Shown here: one piece after another, positions 44,547 through 54,012 of the stretch
How positions within the stretch are numbered: position 1 is the stretch's first letter
Layout: each line of letters starts with the position of its first letter
Origin: Aliivibrio finisterrensis_A
GTDB lineage: Bacteria > Pseudomonadota > Gammaproteobacteria > Enterobacterales > Vibrionaceae
DNA: 64,000 bases
NCBI RefSeq assembly: GCF_004167675.1
Contig: NZ_SEZQ01000011.1
Reading direction: 5' to 3' (one strand)
Program-made: the position numbers and the translations under genes
Notes under the pieces: generated by a model
What the model was told of the DNA's origin: nothing
The model's database searches: none
The model's input: only the letters and a program-made list of their open reading frames with translations

Positions 44547-45689
44547 TTACTTTCCGTAGCGAACTAGCCACTCTTTCTCTAACGCTACCTGCCAACTTGG
44601 ATGTGGTTCTGCTAAAGATTTGAATAACTTCGTATTCTTCGCAGACCCCGTTAAATACTGCGACGACAGTACCGACGGATCACCCCAAACACTTAAATCT
44701 CCTTTACGAGACTGGGCTTCAGGGCTCAATAAAAAGTTAATTGCGACTTGAGCGCCCTCTTTTGCTGATGCATTCCATGGTATAGCGAGAAAGTGAATAT
44801 TTGATAACGCACCGGCTTCCATAGCATAAGCTTCTGTGGTGTCGGCTAGCTTACCACTTGCTTGTGCAGAAAAAACTTCATTTGGGTTAAATGTAACTGC
44901 CAAGTCAATTTGACCATCATCTAATAATTGTAAAGACTGTGCCGTACCCGATGGAAATTGCTTCCCTTTACGCCACGCAGTTTGATGCAGCTCATCCAAA
45001 TAGATCCATAATGGCTGAGTGATCTCGGCAAAGTTTGCTTGCTCTACCGGCTTCATCAACTGAGGGTTGTTATTGGTTAACTCAATTAATAACGCTTTTA
45101 AGAAGCTTGTACCATGAAACTCTGGCGGCTTAGGGTAAGTAATTCTATTTGGAAAGGCTTTGCTATAACTAAGCAATTCAGCAAAAGATTGTGGCGGATT
45201 ACTTAGTGTTTGCTTATCATGAATAAATACAAGTTGACCCACACCCCACGGCGCTTCTAAGCCTAACGTCGGCTCAGAAAAGTCACTGTCTACAGGCAAG
45301 GTTTTATCTACAAACTCCCAGCTTGGTAGCTGATTAACAAATGGACCAAACAGCAGTTGATTGTTCTTCATGGACTTAAAGTTTTCACCATTAATCCAAA
45401 CCATATCGACACTACCACCGTCGTTTTTCCCTGCGGTTTTTTCAGCTAATAAACGTGACGTACTTTCTGCAATATCACCCACTTTTACGTGTTTTAGTGT
45501 CACACCATAATTTCGCTGTAGCTCTTTATCTGCCCAACGAAGGTAATTATTAATTTCTTGGCTTCCCCCCCAGGCGTGAAAGTAAACGGTTTGCCCTTTG
45601 GCTTTTTGTTCTATCTCTTTCCATGTATCTGCAGCATGAACGCTAAAAGCAAGTATTAGGCTATTGAGCAATAACAACCACTTTTTCAT
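44547..45689 (-). CDS. YnjB-like ABC transporter periplasmic binding protein (orphan)
   Basis: 380 aa with a signal peptide (1-19). It matches the YnjB branch of iron/thiamine-type binding proteins: TVYFHAWGGSQEINNYLRW at the mature N-terminus, MVWINGENF near 95, and LGLEAPWGVGQLVFIHD. The ligand of this branch is not established; thiamine and related compounds have been proposed. In E. coli ynjB is followed by permease and ATPase genes ynjC and ynjD. Here a terminator follows directly, and no permease gene is in the window, so the protein depends on components elsewhere or is a remnant of the system. Confidence 0.8.
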   Translation of the reverse strand: MKKWLLLLNSLILAFSVHAADTWKEIEQKAKGQTVYFHAWGGSQEINNYLRWADKELQRNYGVTLKHVKVGDIAESTSRLLAEKTAGKNDGGSVDMVWINGENFKSMKNNQLLFGPFVNQLPSWEFVDKTLPVDSDFSEPTLGLEAPWGVGQLVFIHDKQTLSNPPQSFAELLSYSKAFPNRITYPKPPEFHGTSFLKALLIELTNNNPQLMKPVEQANFAEITQPLWIYLDELHQTAWRKGKQFPSGTAQSLQLLDDGQIDLAVTFNPNEVFSAQASGKLADTTEAYAMEAGALSNIHFLAIPWNASAKEGAQVAINFLLSPEAQSRKGDLSVWGDPSVLSSQYLTGSAKNTKLFKSLAEPHPSWQVALEKEWLVRYGK

Positions 45690-45819
45690 CTTTTTTTCCT
45701 TTATCCATTAAAGAGTATTTTTATTATGTTCGTCCCGATTATAGTGTATAAATTATGATTATTCAGAGCTTTGTGGTTATATTTAATAATCAAAAATATC
45801 AATATAAAGATGAGCATAA

Positions 45820-46725
45820 ATGCATAATAAAGATCTTAATTTACTTAGGTTACTTATCATTCTCAATGAAGAAAGACAAACCGTGTTAGCGGCAAAAAGA
45901 ATGAATTTGAGTCAACCAACCATCAGTATTATGCTCAAAAAACTGCGTGACCAATTTGATGATCCTTTATTTATCCGCGACAAAAACAACTTAGTTCCTA
46001 CTATCAAATGCTTAGATATTTTGTCTACATTGCCAGACCTGCTAACTCAGCTTGATAAGCTATACAGTGATAATACTGAGTGGGATATCTCTCAACTTAA
46101 TGGGGAATTGCATTTATTGATATCTCCTCCATTAATATCAACACTTGGTGCTCAGTTAATAAAAAAGCTGACATTGTTAGCGCCAGATCTCACGGTTCAA
46201 TGTTCTCATTGGGATATAAATACACCACAAAAATTAGAGATGAATCCTCATCAAAACTTTGGTATTACCTATTTACCAATGGAAACCAATAAAACACTGA
46301 TGGAGCAAGAAGTCGGAGCCGATGAGTTTGCATTCGTTGTAGATGATAAACACTCACTCAATGAAATTACGATTGAAAACATCCTTCCTCATCCTATCGC
46401 TATTTGTTTAATCCCAGGAGTCACTGGCCCATCTAAAGCCGAACAACTGATCCGAAATTTTAAGTTAAAGAAAAATATTAACTTAAGAACCAGTGATATT
46501 TCCTTAATGACTACATTAATAATTGAAAGTGGTTATATAGGAATAATGCCTCGCTCTCTGCAAGGTTCGATAGGTGATAAATTCCGATTCCTATCTATTC
46601 CAGAAAACATTGTACCTAAAGGATATCAACGTAAAATTGCCTTTTTTAGCCATCAAACTAACCGAAAACAACCCCTAACTGAATGGCTTTTAACTGAAAC
46701 AAAGCATTTCTTCGCTCAACGTTAA
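45820..46725 (+). CDS. LysR-family regulator upstream of the sulfatase genes
   Basis: 301 aa. The N-terminal winged HTH (about 5-65, with LAAKRMNLSQPTISIMLKKLRDQFDD) is clear, and a divergent LysR effector domain follows. The gene is divergent from the orphan binding protein and is followed in the same direction by the DUF1254-like and arylsulfatase genes. Regulation of either side is possible. ATG 45820 lies behind AAAGATGAG. Confidence 0.85.
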   Translation: MHNKDLNLLRLLIILNEERQTVLAAKRMNLSQPTISIMLKKLRDQFDDPLFIRDKNNLVPTIKCLDILSTLPDLLTQLDKLYSDNTEWDISQLNGELHLLISPPLISTLGAQLIKKLTLLAPDLTVQCSHWDINTPQKLEMNPHQNFGITYLPMETNKTLMEQEVGADEFAFVVDDKHSLNEITIENILPHPIAICLIPGVTGPSKAEQLIRNFKLKKNINLRTSDISLMTTLIIESGYIGIMPRSLQGSIGDKFRFLSIPENIVPKGYQRKIAFFSHQTNRKQPLTEWLLTETKHFFAQR

Positions 46726-46752
46726 CTATTCACTTTTCAAAATCCAAATGCG

Positions 46753-46779
46753 CTCTCTATTAAAAATACTAATAGAGAG
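46753..46779 (+). terminator. Hairpin between the LysR gene and the DUF1254-like gene
   Basis: CTCTCTATTA (46753-46762) pairs perfectly with TAATAGAGAG (46770-46779). No T-run follows directly, so this may be a weak terminator or a leader structure. Confidence 0.4.
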
Positions 46780-46841
46780 TATAGACACAATTTTTAATCG
46801 AAAAGCATAAGATAACTCAATCAATTTGAGAGGAGTTACTT

Positions 46842-47492
46842 ATGTTTAAAAAACAAATCACTGCGGCTATTGTAGCTAGCGTCTTAATCAGTTCTTTAAG
46901 TATAAATGCTCAGGAACTCAACACTTCTTCGCTAACTCCCTCTGCACAAATTCAACAAAACCAAGCCTCAACTTGGCTAGAGCAAGAAACGTATTTATTA
47001 GCAACGAATGCTTATCTATGGGGCTCGACATTAGTTCGTATGGAACAAGTAGCACGCCAATATACGGATATGTCTCAACCACAAAATGACACGAGTTATC
47101 GTGCGCCTTTAAATCATTTTGGTCACGCACGTCGCCTACCAACAGATCAAGACACTGACATGCCAACGGCTAATCGAGATACTTTATATTCAAGTGCGAT
47201 TGTTGATGTATCTAAAGAACCAATGATTTTATCTACCCCTGAAGTCGATAATCGCTACTTTGTCATTGATATCCACCGTTTTAATGTTAACGACCAAACT
47301 CCTATCAAGAAAAATAAAGATGGATCGTTTGATTTAATACTGTCTCACGATAAGCCAAGTAATAGCACACAACTTGCCAATTGGTTACCAACATCAGAAG
47401 GGAATTTCTATGCCATTACTCGTTTATATGTTCCCTCTCAAGAGATCTTAGATATGAAATGGACTGTACCGCCCATTAATCCAATCAAATAA
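46842..47492 (+). CDS. Short DUF1254/DUF1214-like secreted protein
   Basis: 216 aa with a signal peptide (1-24). The first half resembles DUF1254 (NAYLWGSTLVRMEQ, and PTANRDTLYSSAIVDVSKEP with the NRDT motif). The last 60 residues resemble the end of DUF1214 (KDGSFDLILSHDKPSNSTQLANWLPTSEGNFYAITRLYVP). Usual two-domain members have some 450 residues, so the middle is missing or this is a compact variant. The junction keeps the frame. It precedes the sulfatase gene by 48 nt and is probably cotranscribed. AGAGGAG precedes ATG 46842. Function unknown. Confidence 0.7.
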   Translation: MFKKQITAAIVASVLISSLSINAQELNTSSLTPSAQIQQNQASTWLEQETYLLATNAYLWGSTLVRMEQVARQYTDMSQPQNDTSYRAPLNHFGHARRLPTDQDTDMPTANRDTLYSSAIVDVSKEPMILSTPEVDNRYFVIDIHRFNVNDQTPIKKNKDGSFDLILSHDKPSNSTQLANWLPTSEGNFYAITRLYVPSQEILDMKWTVPPINPIK

Positions 47493-47540
47493 ACATTAAC
47501 TCAAGATCAATAATTCTATTTTTATTTATAGGCATTTGAA

Positions 47541-49079
47541 ATGAAAACAAAAACCATCGCAAAAACAGCCCTTGCACTAGCGGTCACCTCCTTTGGTGCA
47601 CACGCAGCACAAACACAACCGAATATCCTAACAATCATGATAGATGATGTTAGCCCAATGGATATTTCCGCTTATCATCGCGGCCTAGGAGCGATTGAAA
47701 CACCTAACATCGACCGTATAGCAAAACGCGGCATGATGGTAAGTGATTACTACGCCCAAGGCAGTTCCACAGCAGGACGAAGTGCGTTTATCACAGGGCA
47801 ATATCCGTTTAGAACAGGTTTAACGACGGTTGGTCAACCCGGGTCAAACATCGGCTTACAGAAAGAAGACCCAACCCTTGCTGACATGCTAAAAGCAAAA
47901 GGCTATGACACCATTCATGTGGGGAAAAGTCATTTAGGTGATCGCAATAAATTCTTACCAACCGTACATGGGTTTGATGAATTCTACGGATTCTTGTATC
48001 ACCTCAATGTAATGGAAATGCCAGAGCAGCCTAACTTCCCGAAAGACCCTGATTTTGTTGGACGTCCTCGAAATATGCTTCATAGTTTCGCGACAGAGGA
48101 CTACGATAAAACAGTACAACCTCGTTGGGGGGAAATTGGCAAACAAAGAATAGAAGACAAAGGACCACTAGGTTCAGAACGAATGAAAACCATTGATGAT
48201 GAATACGTTGAGTTCACCATACAATGGCTTGATAAACACGAAGCAAATACGCCAGATAAGCCTTTCTTTATGTGGTTTAACCCATCACGCATGCACCAGC
48301 AAATACACGTTAAAGATGAGTATTTAGGCGCAAGCGGCCACACTGAATATTTCGATGCACTAAAAGAGCTTGATGACCAAATCGGCGTAGTCTTAGATAA
48401 ACTGGATGCGCTTGGTGAAACAGATAACACCATCATTATGTTTACCGCAGATAACGGTATTAACCTTGATCATTGGCCTATGGCTGGTACGGCTTCGTTC
48501 CGTGGGCAAAAAGGGACAACATGGGACGGCGCATTCCGAGTTCCTATGTTAATTAGCTGGCCGGGACACATCCCTGAAGGTGAATACACAAGCGGCTTTA
48601 TGACTTCAGAAGATTGGGTTCCAACTTTAATGGCTGCAGCTACGGGTGATACCACCATTAAACAAGATCTTCTTAAAGGCAAAAAAATTGGAGATACCAA
48701 ATACAAGGTTCATCTAGATGGTTATAACCAAATGGACATGCTCACCAAGAAAGGACCAAGTAAACGTAATGAGTTCTTTTATTACAACGAGCAAGACTTA
48801 AATGCTGTACGTGTGGGTGATTGGAAAGTGCATTTAAAAACCAAAACAGAATGGACAGAACCAGCAAAAGCATGGCCTTTGGGCATCATCTTAGATATCA
48901 AAGCCGATCCTTATGAACGCAGTATTGATACTAATGGCTGGTTCTTATGGATGAAAGAACGCTCTTGGATTGTACCTACATTACAAAAATCGATTGTAGA
49001 ATATAAGCAATCTTTAAAAGCCTTCCCACCACGCCAAAAATCAGGTGGTATAGGAATGTCAGATACATCAGTAAAATAA
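47541..49079 (+). CDS. Secreted arylsulfatase, Ser-type formylglycine motif
   Basis: 512 aa with a signal peptide (1-22). The sulfatase calcium-binding DD pair is at 35-36 (MIDDVSP). The formylglycine motif is Ser76-T-A-G-Arg80, so the residue to be oxidised is Ser rather than Cys. MFTADNGINLDHW near 300 gives the second metal site. The related Cys form (CTAGR) is common in this subfamily. Ser-type sulfatases need an anaerobic radical-SAM maturase (anSME/AtsB); none is encoded in this window. The enzyme would hydrolyse sulfate esters in the periplasm or outside the cell. The terminator at 49112 follows. Confidence 0.88.
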   Translation: MKTKTIAKTALALAVTSFGAHAAQTQPNILTIMIDDVSPMDISAYHRGLGAIETPNIDRIAKRGMMVSDYYAQGSSTAGRSAFITGQYPFRTGLTTVGQPGSNIGLQKEDPTLADMLKAKGYDTIHVGKSHLGDRNKFLPTVHGFDEFYGFLYHLNVMEMPEQPNFPKDPDFVGRPRNMLHSFATEDYDKTVQPRWGEIGKQRIEDKGPLGSERMKTIDDEYVEFTIQWLDKHEANTPDKPFFMWFNPSRMHQQIHVKDEYLGASGHTEYFDALKELDDQIGVVLDKLDALGETDNTIIMFTADNGINLDHWPMAGTASFRGQKGTTWDGAFRVPMLISWPGHIPEGEYTSGFMTSEDWVPTLMAAATGDTTIKQDLLKGKKIGDTKYKVHLDGYNQMDMLTKKGPSKRNEFFYYNEQDLNAVRVGDWKVHLKTKTEWTEPAKAWPLGIILDIKADPYERSIDTNGWFLWMKERSWIVPTLQKSIVEYKQSLKAFPPRQKSGGIGMSDTSVK

Positions 49080-49111
49080 TAACGGATTGATGTACATAAT
49101 ATTAAAACCAA

Positions 49112-49137
49112 AGAGGAGCCTTTCGCTCCTCTTTTTT
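49112..49137. terminator. Bidirectional terminator between arylsulfatase and eda
   Basis: AGAGGAGC (49112-49119) pairs with GCTCCTCT (49125-49132), with six Ts behind it on the plus strand and a T-rich stretch on the minus strand. Confidence 0.9.
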
Positions 49138-49164
49138 ATATTATCAATCAGTTAACTAAGCTAG

Positions 49165-49791
49165 TTATTTTACTAAATCTGCCGCTTCTCTTGCTAGTCT
49201 GCCAATCTCTTCCCAACGACCTTCATTGATCATTTTCTTGTCAACCATCCACGTACCGCCACACGCATAAACACCATCAATAGCTAAATAGTCTTTTACG
49301 TTATTCACATTAATTCCACCTGTTGGCATTAATTGAATTTGACCATACGGACCTAATAGCGATTTCAGCATATTAATCCCACCTGACGCTTCTGCTGGGA
49401 AAAATTTTAGCGTCGTTAATCCTGCTTCTAATGCTGCTTCAACCGTACTTGGGTTATTTACACCAGGAATGATCTCAATACCAATTTCTTGGCAGGCTTT
49501 TACGGTATTAATATTAAAACCAGGAGAGACAACAAACGTTGCACCGGCTTCTTTTGCTGCAATCGCTTGCTCTCTATTTAGTACCGTACCTGCACCAATA
49601 AGCATATCTGGTTGCGCTTGACGTAATAGACGAATAGCTTCAACAGCCGCATCTGAGCGAAATGTAATTTCAGCCGCTGGCAAACCATTTTCTGCCAATG
49701 TTTTTCCTAGTGGAATAATGTCTTCTGCGTTATCTAGTGCAATAACAGGAATAATCTTAACTTGTGCAAGTTGTTGTGAAATATGGCTCAT
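49165..49791 (-). CDS. eda: KDPG aldolase (bifunctional KHG/KDPG aldolase)
   Basis: 208 aa (E. coli Eda 213). The catalytic Glu is in PAAEITFRS, the Schiff-base Lys in TTLKFFPAEASGG near 128, and GAGTVLNREQA is conserved. It cleaves 2-keto-3-deoxy-6-phosphogluconate to pyruvate and glyceraldehyde-3-phosphate, the last step of the uronate pathway encoded here. It is the fourth gene of the uxuB-uxaC-kdgK-eda operon, 25 nt behind kdgK. Confidence 0.95.
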   Translation of the reverse strand: MSHISQQLAQVKIIPVIALDNAEDIIPLGKTLAENGLPAAEITFRSDAAVEAIRLLRQAQPDMLIGAGTVLNREQAIAAKEAGATFVVSPGFNINTVKACQEIGIEIIPGVNNPSTVEAALEAGLTTLKFFPAEASGGINMLKSLLGPYGQIQLMPTGGINVNNVKDYLAIDGVYACGGTWMVDKKMINEGRWEEIGRLAREAADLVK

Positions 49792-49816
49792 GTAATATCC
49801 TATTTATGAATTTCAA

Positions 49817-50761
49817 TTAAATCGTAAAATTAATGTGCTGCATGGATTGTTGCGAAATTATCGCGCCTTTGTGCTGAATAACCACACTGGCCAGTTGGTG
49901 ACCTTGCTGTGATGATTCTTCCGCTGATTTACCAGCAAGTACGCCAGCCATAAAGCCTGCATTAAACGCATCGCCTGCTGACGTCGTATCTATCACTTTA
50001 TCAACCGGACACGCGGGAACCGTCACCTCAGGTTGACCTTGAACTGAATAAAGATTGCCATTAGCTCCCATCTTTACGACTGCTTGTTTTACACCAGAAT
50101 TGTGTAATCGTTTTAGCGTCGCTTGTTCATTACTGTCGCCCCATAAATGCTGTTCATCATCATTAGTAACTAACGCCAATTCTGTAATTTCAAACATCGC
50201 GTTGTAAACTAAACGAGCAGATTCATGGTTTTCCCACAAGGCAGGGCGATAGTTGGTATCAAAAGCAATCTTAACCCCTTGCTGTTGTAGTTCCTGTAAA
50301 CGACTAATCAAAGCAAGACGATCAACGTGTGGCAAAATAGCCAAACTAATACCACTCAAATAAATCCAGTCGACCCCTTCAAGATCTTGAGATACTTGTT
50401 TAAAGCTCGGATGCTGTACTAAATAACGTGCAGCTGAATTATTACGCCAGTACAAGAAAGTACGCTCACCTTGTTCATCAAGTTGAATTAAATACAATCC
50501 CGGTTGACGTTTTTCATCTTTCATCACCCATTGCGTATGTATTCCTTCCTCTTTCCAGCGAGATACAATCCCTTCAGACAAAGCATCACACCCCATCGCT
50601 GTAACATAATTCACTTCAACTTGATCTTTCATACAACGTGAAAGATATAGCGCCGAATTTAGGCTATCGCCACCAAAACTTTGCAGCATGCTTGAAAAAG
50701 GCTGACCATTTAATTCGATCATGCATTCACCGATAATTGCTATTTTCTTCATCGTATTCAC
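49817..50761 (-). CDS. kdgK: 2-keto-3-deoxygluconate kinase
   Basis: 314 aa (E. coli KdgK 309). PfkB-family kinase: an N-terminal IGECMIELNG strand, the substrate loop with SFGGDSLNSA, and the ATP and catalytic motif DTTSAGDAFNAGF near 250. It phosphorylates KDG to KDPG. It abuts uxaC directly (its start follows the uxaC stop without a gap) and precedes eda. Confidence 0.94.
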   Translation of the reverse strand: MNTMKKIAIIGECMIELNGQPFSSMLQSFGGDSLNSALYLSRCMKDQVEVNYVTAMGCDALSEGIVSRWKEEGIHTQWVMKDEKRQPGLYLIQLDEQGERTFLYWRNNSAARYLVQHPSFKQVSQDLEGVDWIYLSGISLAILPHVDRLALISRLQELQQQGVKIAFDTNYRPALWENHESARLVYNAMFEITELALVTNDDEQHLWGDSNEQATLKRLHNSGVKQAVVKMGANGNLYSVQGQPEVTVPACPVDKVIDTTSAGDAFNAGFMAGVLAGKSAEESSQQGHQLASVVIQHKGAIISQQSMQHINFTI

Positions 50762-52189
50762 CTATAAAACCGTTTTGTCTTTCAGATTAAAATACGCATT
50801 AGCATTGGTGTAACAAACTCGAGTGACCAGCTCACCTAACATTTGCATATCATCAGGAACTTCACCATTTTCAGCCCAAGTACCTACAATATTACACAAA
50901 ATACGACGGAAATATTCATGGCGCGTATAAGATAAAAAGCTACGAGAATCCGTTAGCATGCCAACAAAATGACTTAATAAACCCAATTGCGACAATTGCT
51001 CTATTTGACGAATCATGCCGTCTTTTTGATCGTTAAACCACCATCCAGAACCAAACTGAATTTTCCCTGCGATTCCACCACCTTGGAAGTTCCCCATCAT
51101 GGTTGCAAGTACTTCGTTATCTCTTGGGTTTAAGCAGTATAAAATGGTTTTTGGTAGTTCATTACTGATGTCCATTGAATCTAACAATCTAGATAAAGGG
51201 AGAGAAACAAGCTGGTCACCAATAGAGTCAAACCCTGCATCTGCACCTAATAACCTAAACATACGAGTACTGTTATTACGCTGAGCGCCGATATGCAGTT
51301 GCATTACCCAACCAAGACGAGCGTATTGCTTGCCAAGCCACACTTGAACGGCTGTTGAAAATTGAGCTATCTCTAACTCTGTTAATGTTTCGCCTTTTAA
51401 GCGACGTGACAATAACAAGTCTAAAGTATGTGATGCCGGAATATCTGCGTATCTAACCACTTCAATACCATGATCGGCACTACGACAGCCATGCAAATCA
51501 AAGTGCGTTAATCGTTTCAATAACGCTGCTTGTAAATCTGAAAAATTATTAATTTCAACATCAGCGACTTGAGACAGTTGTTGAATGTAATCAACAAATC
51601 CTTCTAATTCTATTTTGAACGCTTTATCTGGTCGCCAACTTGGTAGAACTTGAACATCAAAGCTCGTATCTTGTGCAATAGCTTGGTGGTGCTCAAGCGT
51701 ATCAAGCGGGTCATCCGTTGTACCTACCATGCTGACGTTCATTTGCTTCATGATGCCGCGAGCTGAGAATGACGGTGTAGATAATAGCTCATTCGCTTGC
51801 TGCCAAATTGTTTCAGCCGTAGTCGGATTTAATACTGTATTTGAGATCCCAAATGGGCGACGAAGCTCTAAGTGAGTCCAGTGATATATTGGGTTTCCTA
51901 GCGTTTGTGGCACCGTTTGTGACCACGCCATAAACTTATCAAAATCAGAACTGTCTTTACCTGTAATCAATGATTCTGAAATACCAGCAGAACGCATCGC
52001 ACGCCATTTATAATGGTCACCCTCAAGCCAAATCTGAGAAAGGTTCTCAAACTGTCGATCTTGAGCTATCGCTTGAGGATCTAAATGACAGTGATAATCG
52101 ACAATTGGCAATGCTTTAGCAAAATGATGATACAGATCTTTTGCTGTTTGATTACTCAGTAAAAAGTCTTCACATAAAAAAGGTTTCAT
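50762..52189 (-). CDS. uxaC: Uronate isomerase, native copy
   Basis: 475 aa (E. coli UxaC 470). The amidohydrolase-like metal site is in IVDYHCHLDP (about 30-39), and the family stretches YKWRAMRSAG, GIMKQMNV.M.GTTDDP and LHIGAQRNN are present. It converts D-glucuronate to D-fructuronate (and galacturonate to tagaturonate). A second, diverged copy lies at 56980-58398, about 70% identical by eye. This copy has the low GC of the surrounding genome. Confidence 0.95.
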   Translation of the reverse strand: MKPFLCEDFLLSNQTAKDLYHHFAKALPIVDYHCHLDPQAIAQDRQFENLSQIWLEGDHYKWRAMRSAGISESLITGKDSSDFDKFMAWSQTVPQTLGNPIYHWTHLELRRPFGISNTVLNPTTAETIWQQANELLSTPSFSARGIMKQMNVSMVGTTDDPLDTLEHHQAIAQDTSFDVQVLPSWRPDKAFKIELEGFVDYIQQLSQVADVEINNFSDLQAALLKRLTHFDLHGCRSADHGIEVVRYADIPASHTLDLLLSRRLKGETLTELEIAQFSTAVQVWLGKQYARLGWVMQLHIGAQRNNSTRMFRLLGADAGFDSIGDQLVSLPLSRLLDSMDISNELPKTILYCLNPRDNEVLATMMGNFQGGGIAGKIQFGSGWWFNDQKDGMIRQIEQLSQLGLLSHFVGMLTDSRSFLSYTRHEYFRRILCNIVGTWAENGEVPDDMQMLGELVTRVCYTNANAYFNLKDKTVL

Positions 52190-52198
52190 CCAAAGCTC

Positions 52199-53668
52199 CT
52201 ATTTAGCACGAGCGTAAGCCGCTACCGTTGCTTTTGCACCATTCTCTAATAACTTCTGATAAGCAGACTGAACTAAAGAAACAAAACTTGAGTCCTCAGA
52301 TAAATGGCCAAAAATAGAACTCATTTGTAATAATGGCAATACGACCTCAACCGAATGACCATAATCACGATATATAGCACGAAGGTTATCAAGCATAGGA
52401 TCTCTTACATCAATCACTTGCTGGTTTTCATCTTGCTCACCCACATAACGTATCCAACCAGCCACACCTAAAGTTAATAGGCTATAGTCAGTGCCTTTTT
52501 CAATGTGATGATGAATCGATTCAACCATACGTTGAGGTAGTTTTTGGCTCCCATCCATCGCTATTTGCCACGTTTGGTGTTTCAGGGCTGGGTTCGTAAA
52601 ACGATTAATCAATAATGTCGCATAATCGTTTAAATCTACCTCTTTTGATAATGACAATGTAGGCGCTTGTTCTGTCATCATTAATTGGTATGCAGCAACA
52701 CGATAGTCATCATTTGTCATCGTATCGGATATATGAGCATACCCACCTAAATAACCTAAATACGCTAAGAACGAGTGGGAACCATTTAACATTCTCAGCT
52801 TCATCTCTTCATAAGGAACCACATCGTCAACAAACTCTGCACCAGCGACATTCCATTCAGGACGACCATTGACAAAATTATCTTCAATTACCCATTGTCT
52901 AAACTCTTCACAAGCAATACCACACGGATCTTCAATGGTTAGTTCAGAAGTTAATTGCGCTAACGTTTCATCCGTAATTGCTGGAACAATGCGATCAACC
53001 ATGGTGCAAGGGAAAGTAACATTTGCTTCTATCCACTCAGCCAAGCTTTGGTCAACCAACTTTGCAAAACCAATCACAGCTGCCTTTGCAACCTTGCCAT
53101 TATTTTGCACATTATCACATGACATAACGGTAAATGGCGTAATTCCCGCCTCTTTACGTAAGCGTAATGCCTCTACAATATAACCAATTGCCGATTGTGG
53201 TTTGCGAGGAGATTGAACATCATGCTGAATTAATCCGTTCTCACTATCGAGCTGACCTGTGTTTGGATCACAGCAATACCCTTTTTCGGTAATGGTCATA
53301 GAAACAATAGCAACTTGCTCTTCTGCCATTTTCGCAAGTACTGCATCACTGCTTTCTAATTGCGGATGAATGGACTCAATAACCGAGCCAATAAGTTTAA
53401 CGGTATTTTTATTTTCACCCTTTTCCATTACCGTATATAAATGATTTTGCTCACGTAATGAATGGATAAGATCCTCACCGCCAAATAGGTTAATCTCACA
53501 AATCCCCCAGTTACCACCTGTTTTTTCAAGCATCTCATTGGTAATTAATGCTTGGTGAGCACGGTGAAATGCGCCAAACCCTAAATGTACAATACGTGGT
53601 AACAAAGCATCACGATTAAACGTTGGTTGAATAACGGAAGCAGGAAGGGTAATGGTCGATATATTCAT
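52199..53668 (-). CDS. uxuB: Fructuronate reductase (mannitol dehydrogenase family), native copy
   Basis: 489 aa (E. coli UxuB 486). The N-terminal NAD-binding domain begins RIVHLGFGAFHRAHQA. The catalytic Lys is in the KLRMLNGSHSFLAYLGYLGG stretch near 290. It reduces D-fructuronate to D-mannonate with NADH. It heads the operon; UxuR-type boxes lie 114-161 nt upstream. A second copy is at 58510-59973. UxaB, the tagaturonate reductase of the same family, is the alternative, but the mannonate dehydratase gene nearby favours UxuB. Confidence 0.9.
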   Translation of the reverse strand: MNISTITLPASVIQPTFNRDALLPRIVHLGFGAFHRAHQALITNEMLEKTGGNWGICEINLFGGEDLIHSLREQNHLYTVMEKGENKNTVKLIGSVIESIHPQLESSDAVLAKMAEEQVAIVSMTITEKGYCCDPNTGQLDSENGLIQHDVQSPRKPQSAIGYIVEALRLRKEAGITPFTVMSCDNVQNNGKVAKAAVIGFAKLVDQSLAEWIEANVTFPCTMVDRIVPAITDETLAQLTSELTIEDPCGIACEEFRQWVIEDNFVNGRPEWNVAGAEFVDDVVPYEEMKLRMLNGSHSFLAYLGYLGGYAHISDTMTNDDYRVAAYQLMMTEQAPTLSLSKEVDLNDYATLLINRFTNPALKHQTWQIAMDGSQKLPQRMVESIHHHIEKGTDYSLLTLGVAGWIRYVGEQDENQQVIDVRDPMLDNLRAIYRDYGHSVEVVLPLLQMSSIFGHLSEDSSFVSLVQSAYQKLLENGAKATVAAYARAK

Positions 53669-53781
53669 AAAAACTCCGGTGAATGTGCTTGGCCGACGCC
53701 AGTTTGGTCTACAGAACCATAATATCTTCGTAATCTAGTTGAAAAAATCCCCCTAGTCTTTGTGGTACATCACAAAAAATA

Positions 53782-53829
53782 TATTGGCATACCAGAATTG
53801 GATATTATTGCGAATTGGGTCAACCAATT
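53782..53829 (-). promoter_or_regulatory. Two UxuR/ExuR-type boxes upstream of uxuB
   Basis: TATTGG-CATA-CCAGAA (53782-53797) and AATTGG-GTCAA-CCAATT (53813-53829) are palindromes of the type bound by the FadR-family uronate regulators (E. coli AAATTGGTATACCAATTT). The second has a 5-nt spacer in place of 4. Confidence 0.65.
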
Positions 53830-53996
53830 AATCATTTTTAGTTGCTCATTTAAAAATCCTTCCTTACTATTCACTTCATAGTTCATTTGAGGCTGAACCA
53901 TTGATCCGTTGTAATTTTTGCTCGATTTCACAAGCTGAAATACTAAATGAATTCCAAACTTCAATCTGATATTTTTCACCTAGTGTTAGTTGCTTA

Positions 53997-54012
53997 TATT
54001 GGTGTACCATGT
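53997..54012 (+). promoter_or_regulatory. UxuR/ExuR-type box upstream of the GntR regulator gene
   Basis: TATTGG-TGTA-CCATGT has one perfect and one partial half. It lies about 190 nt before the regulator's start, consistent with autoregulation. The remainder of the 529-nt gap between uxuB and the regulator has no gene that I would support. Confidence 0.45.

Noticed and set aside
53770..53979. A 69-codon minus-strand frame upstream of uxuB
   Set aside because: It covers two regulator boxes, has no ribosome-binding site and its translation resembles no family that I know.
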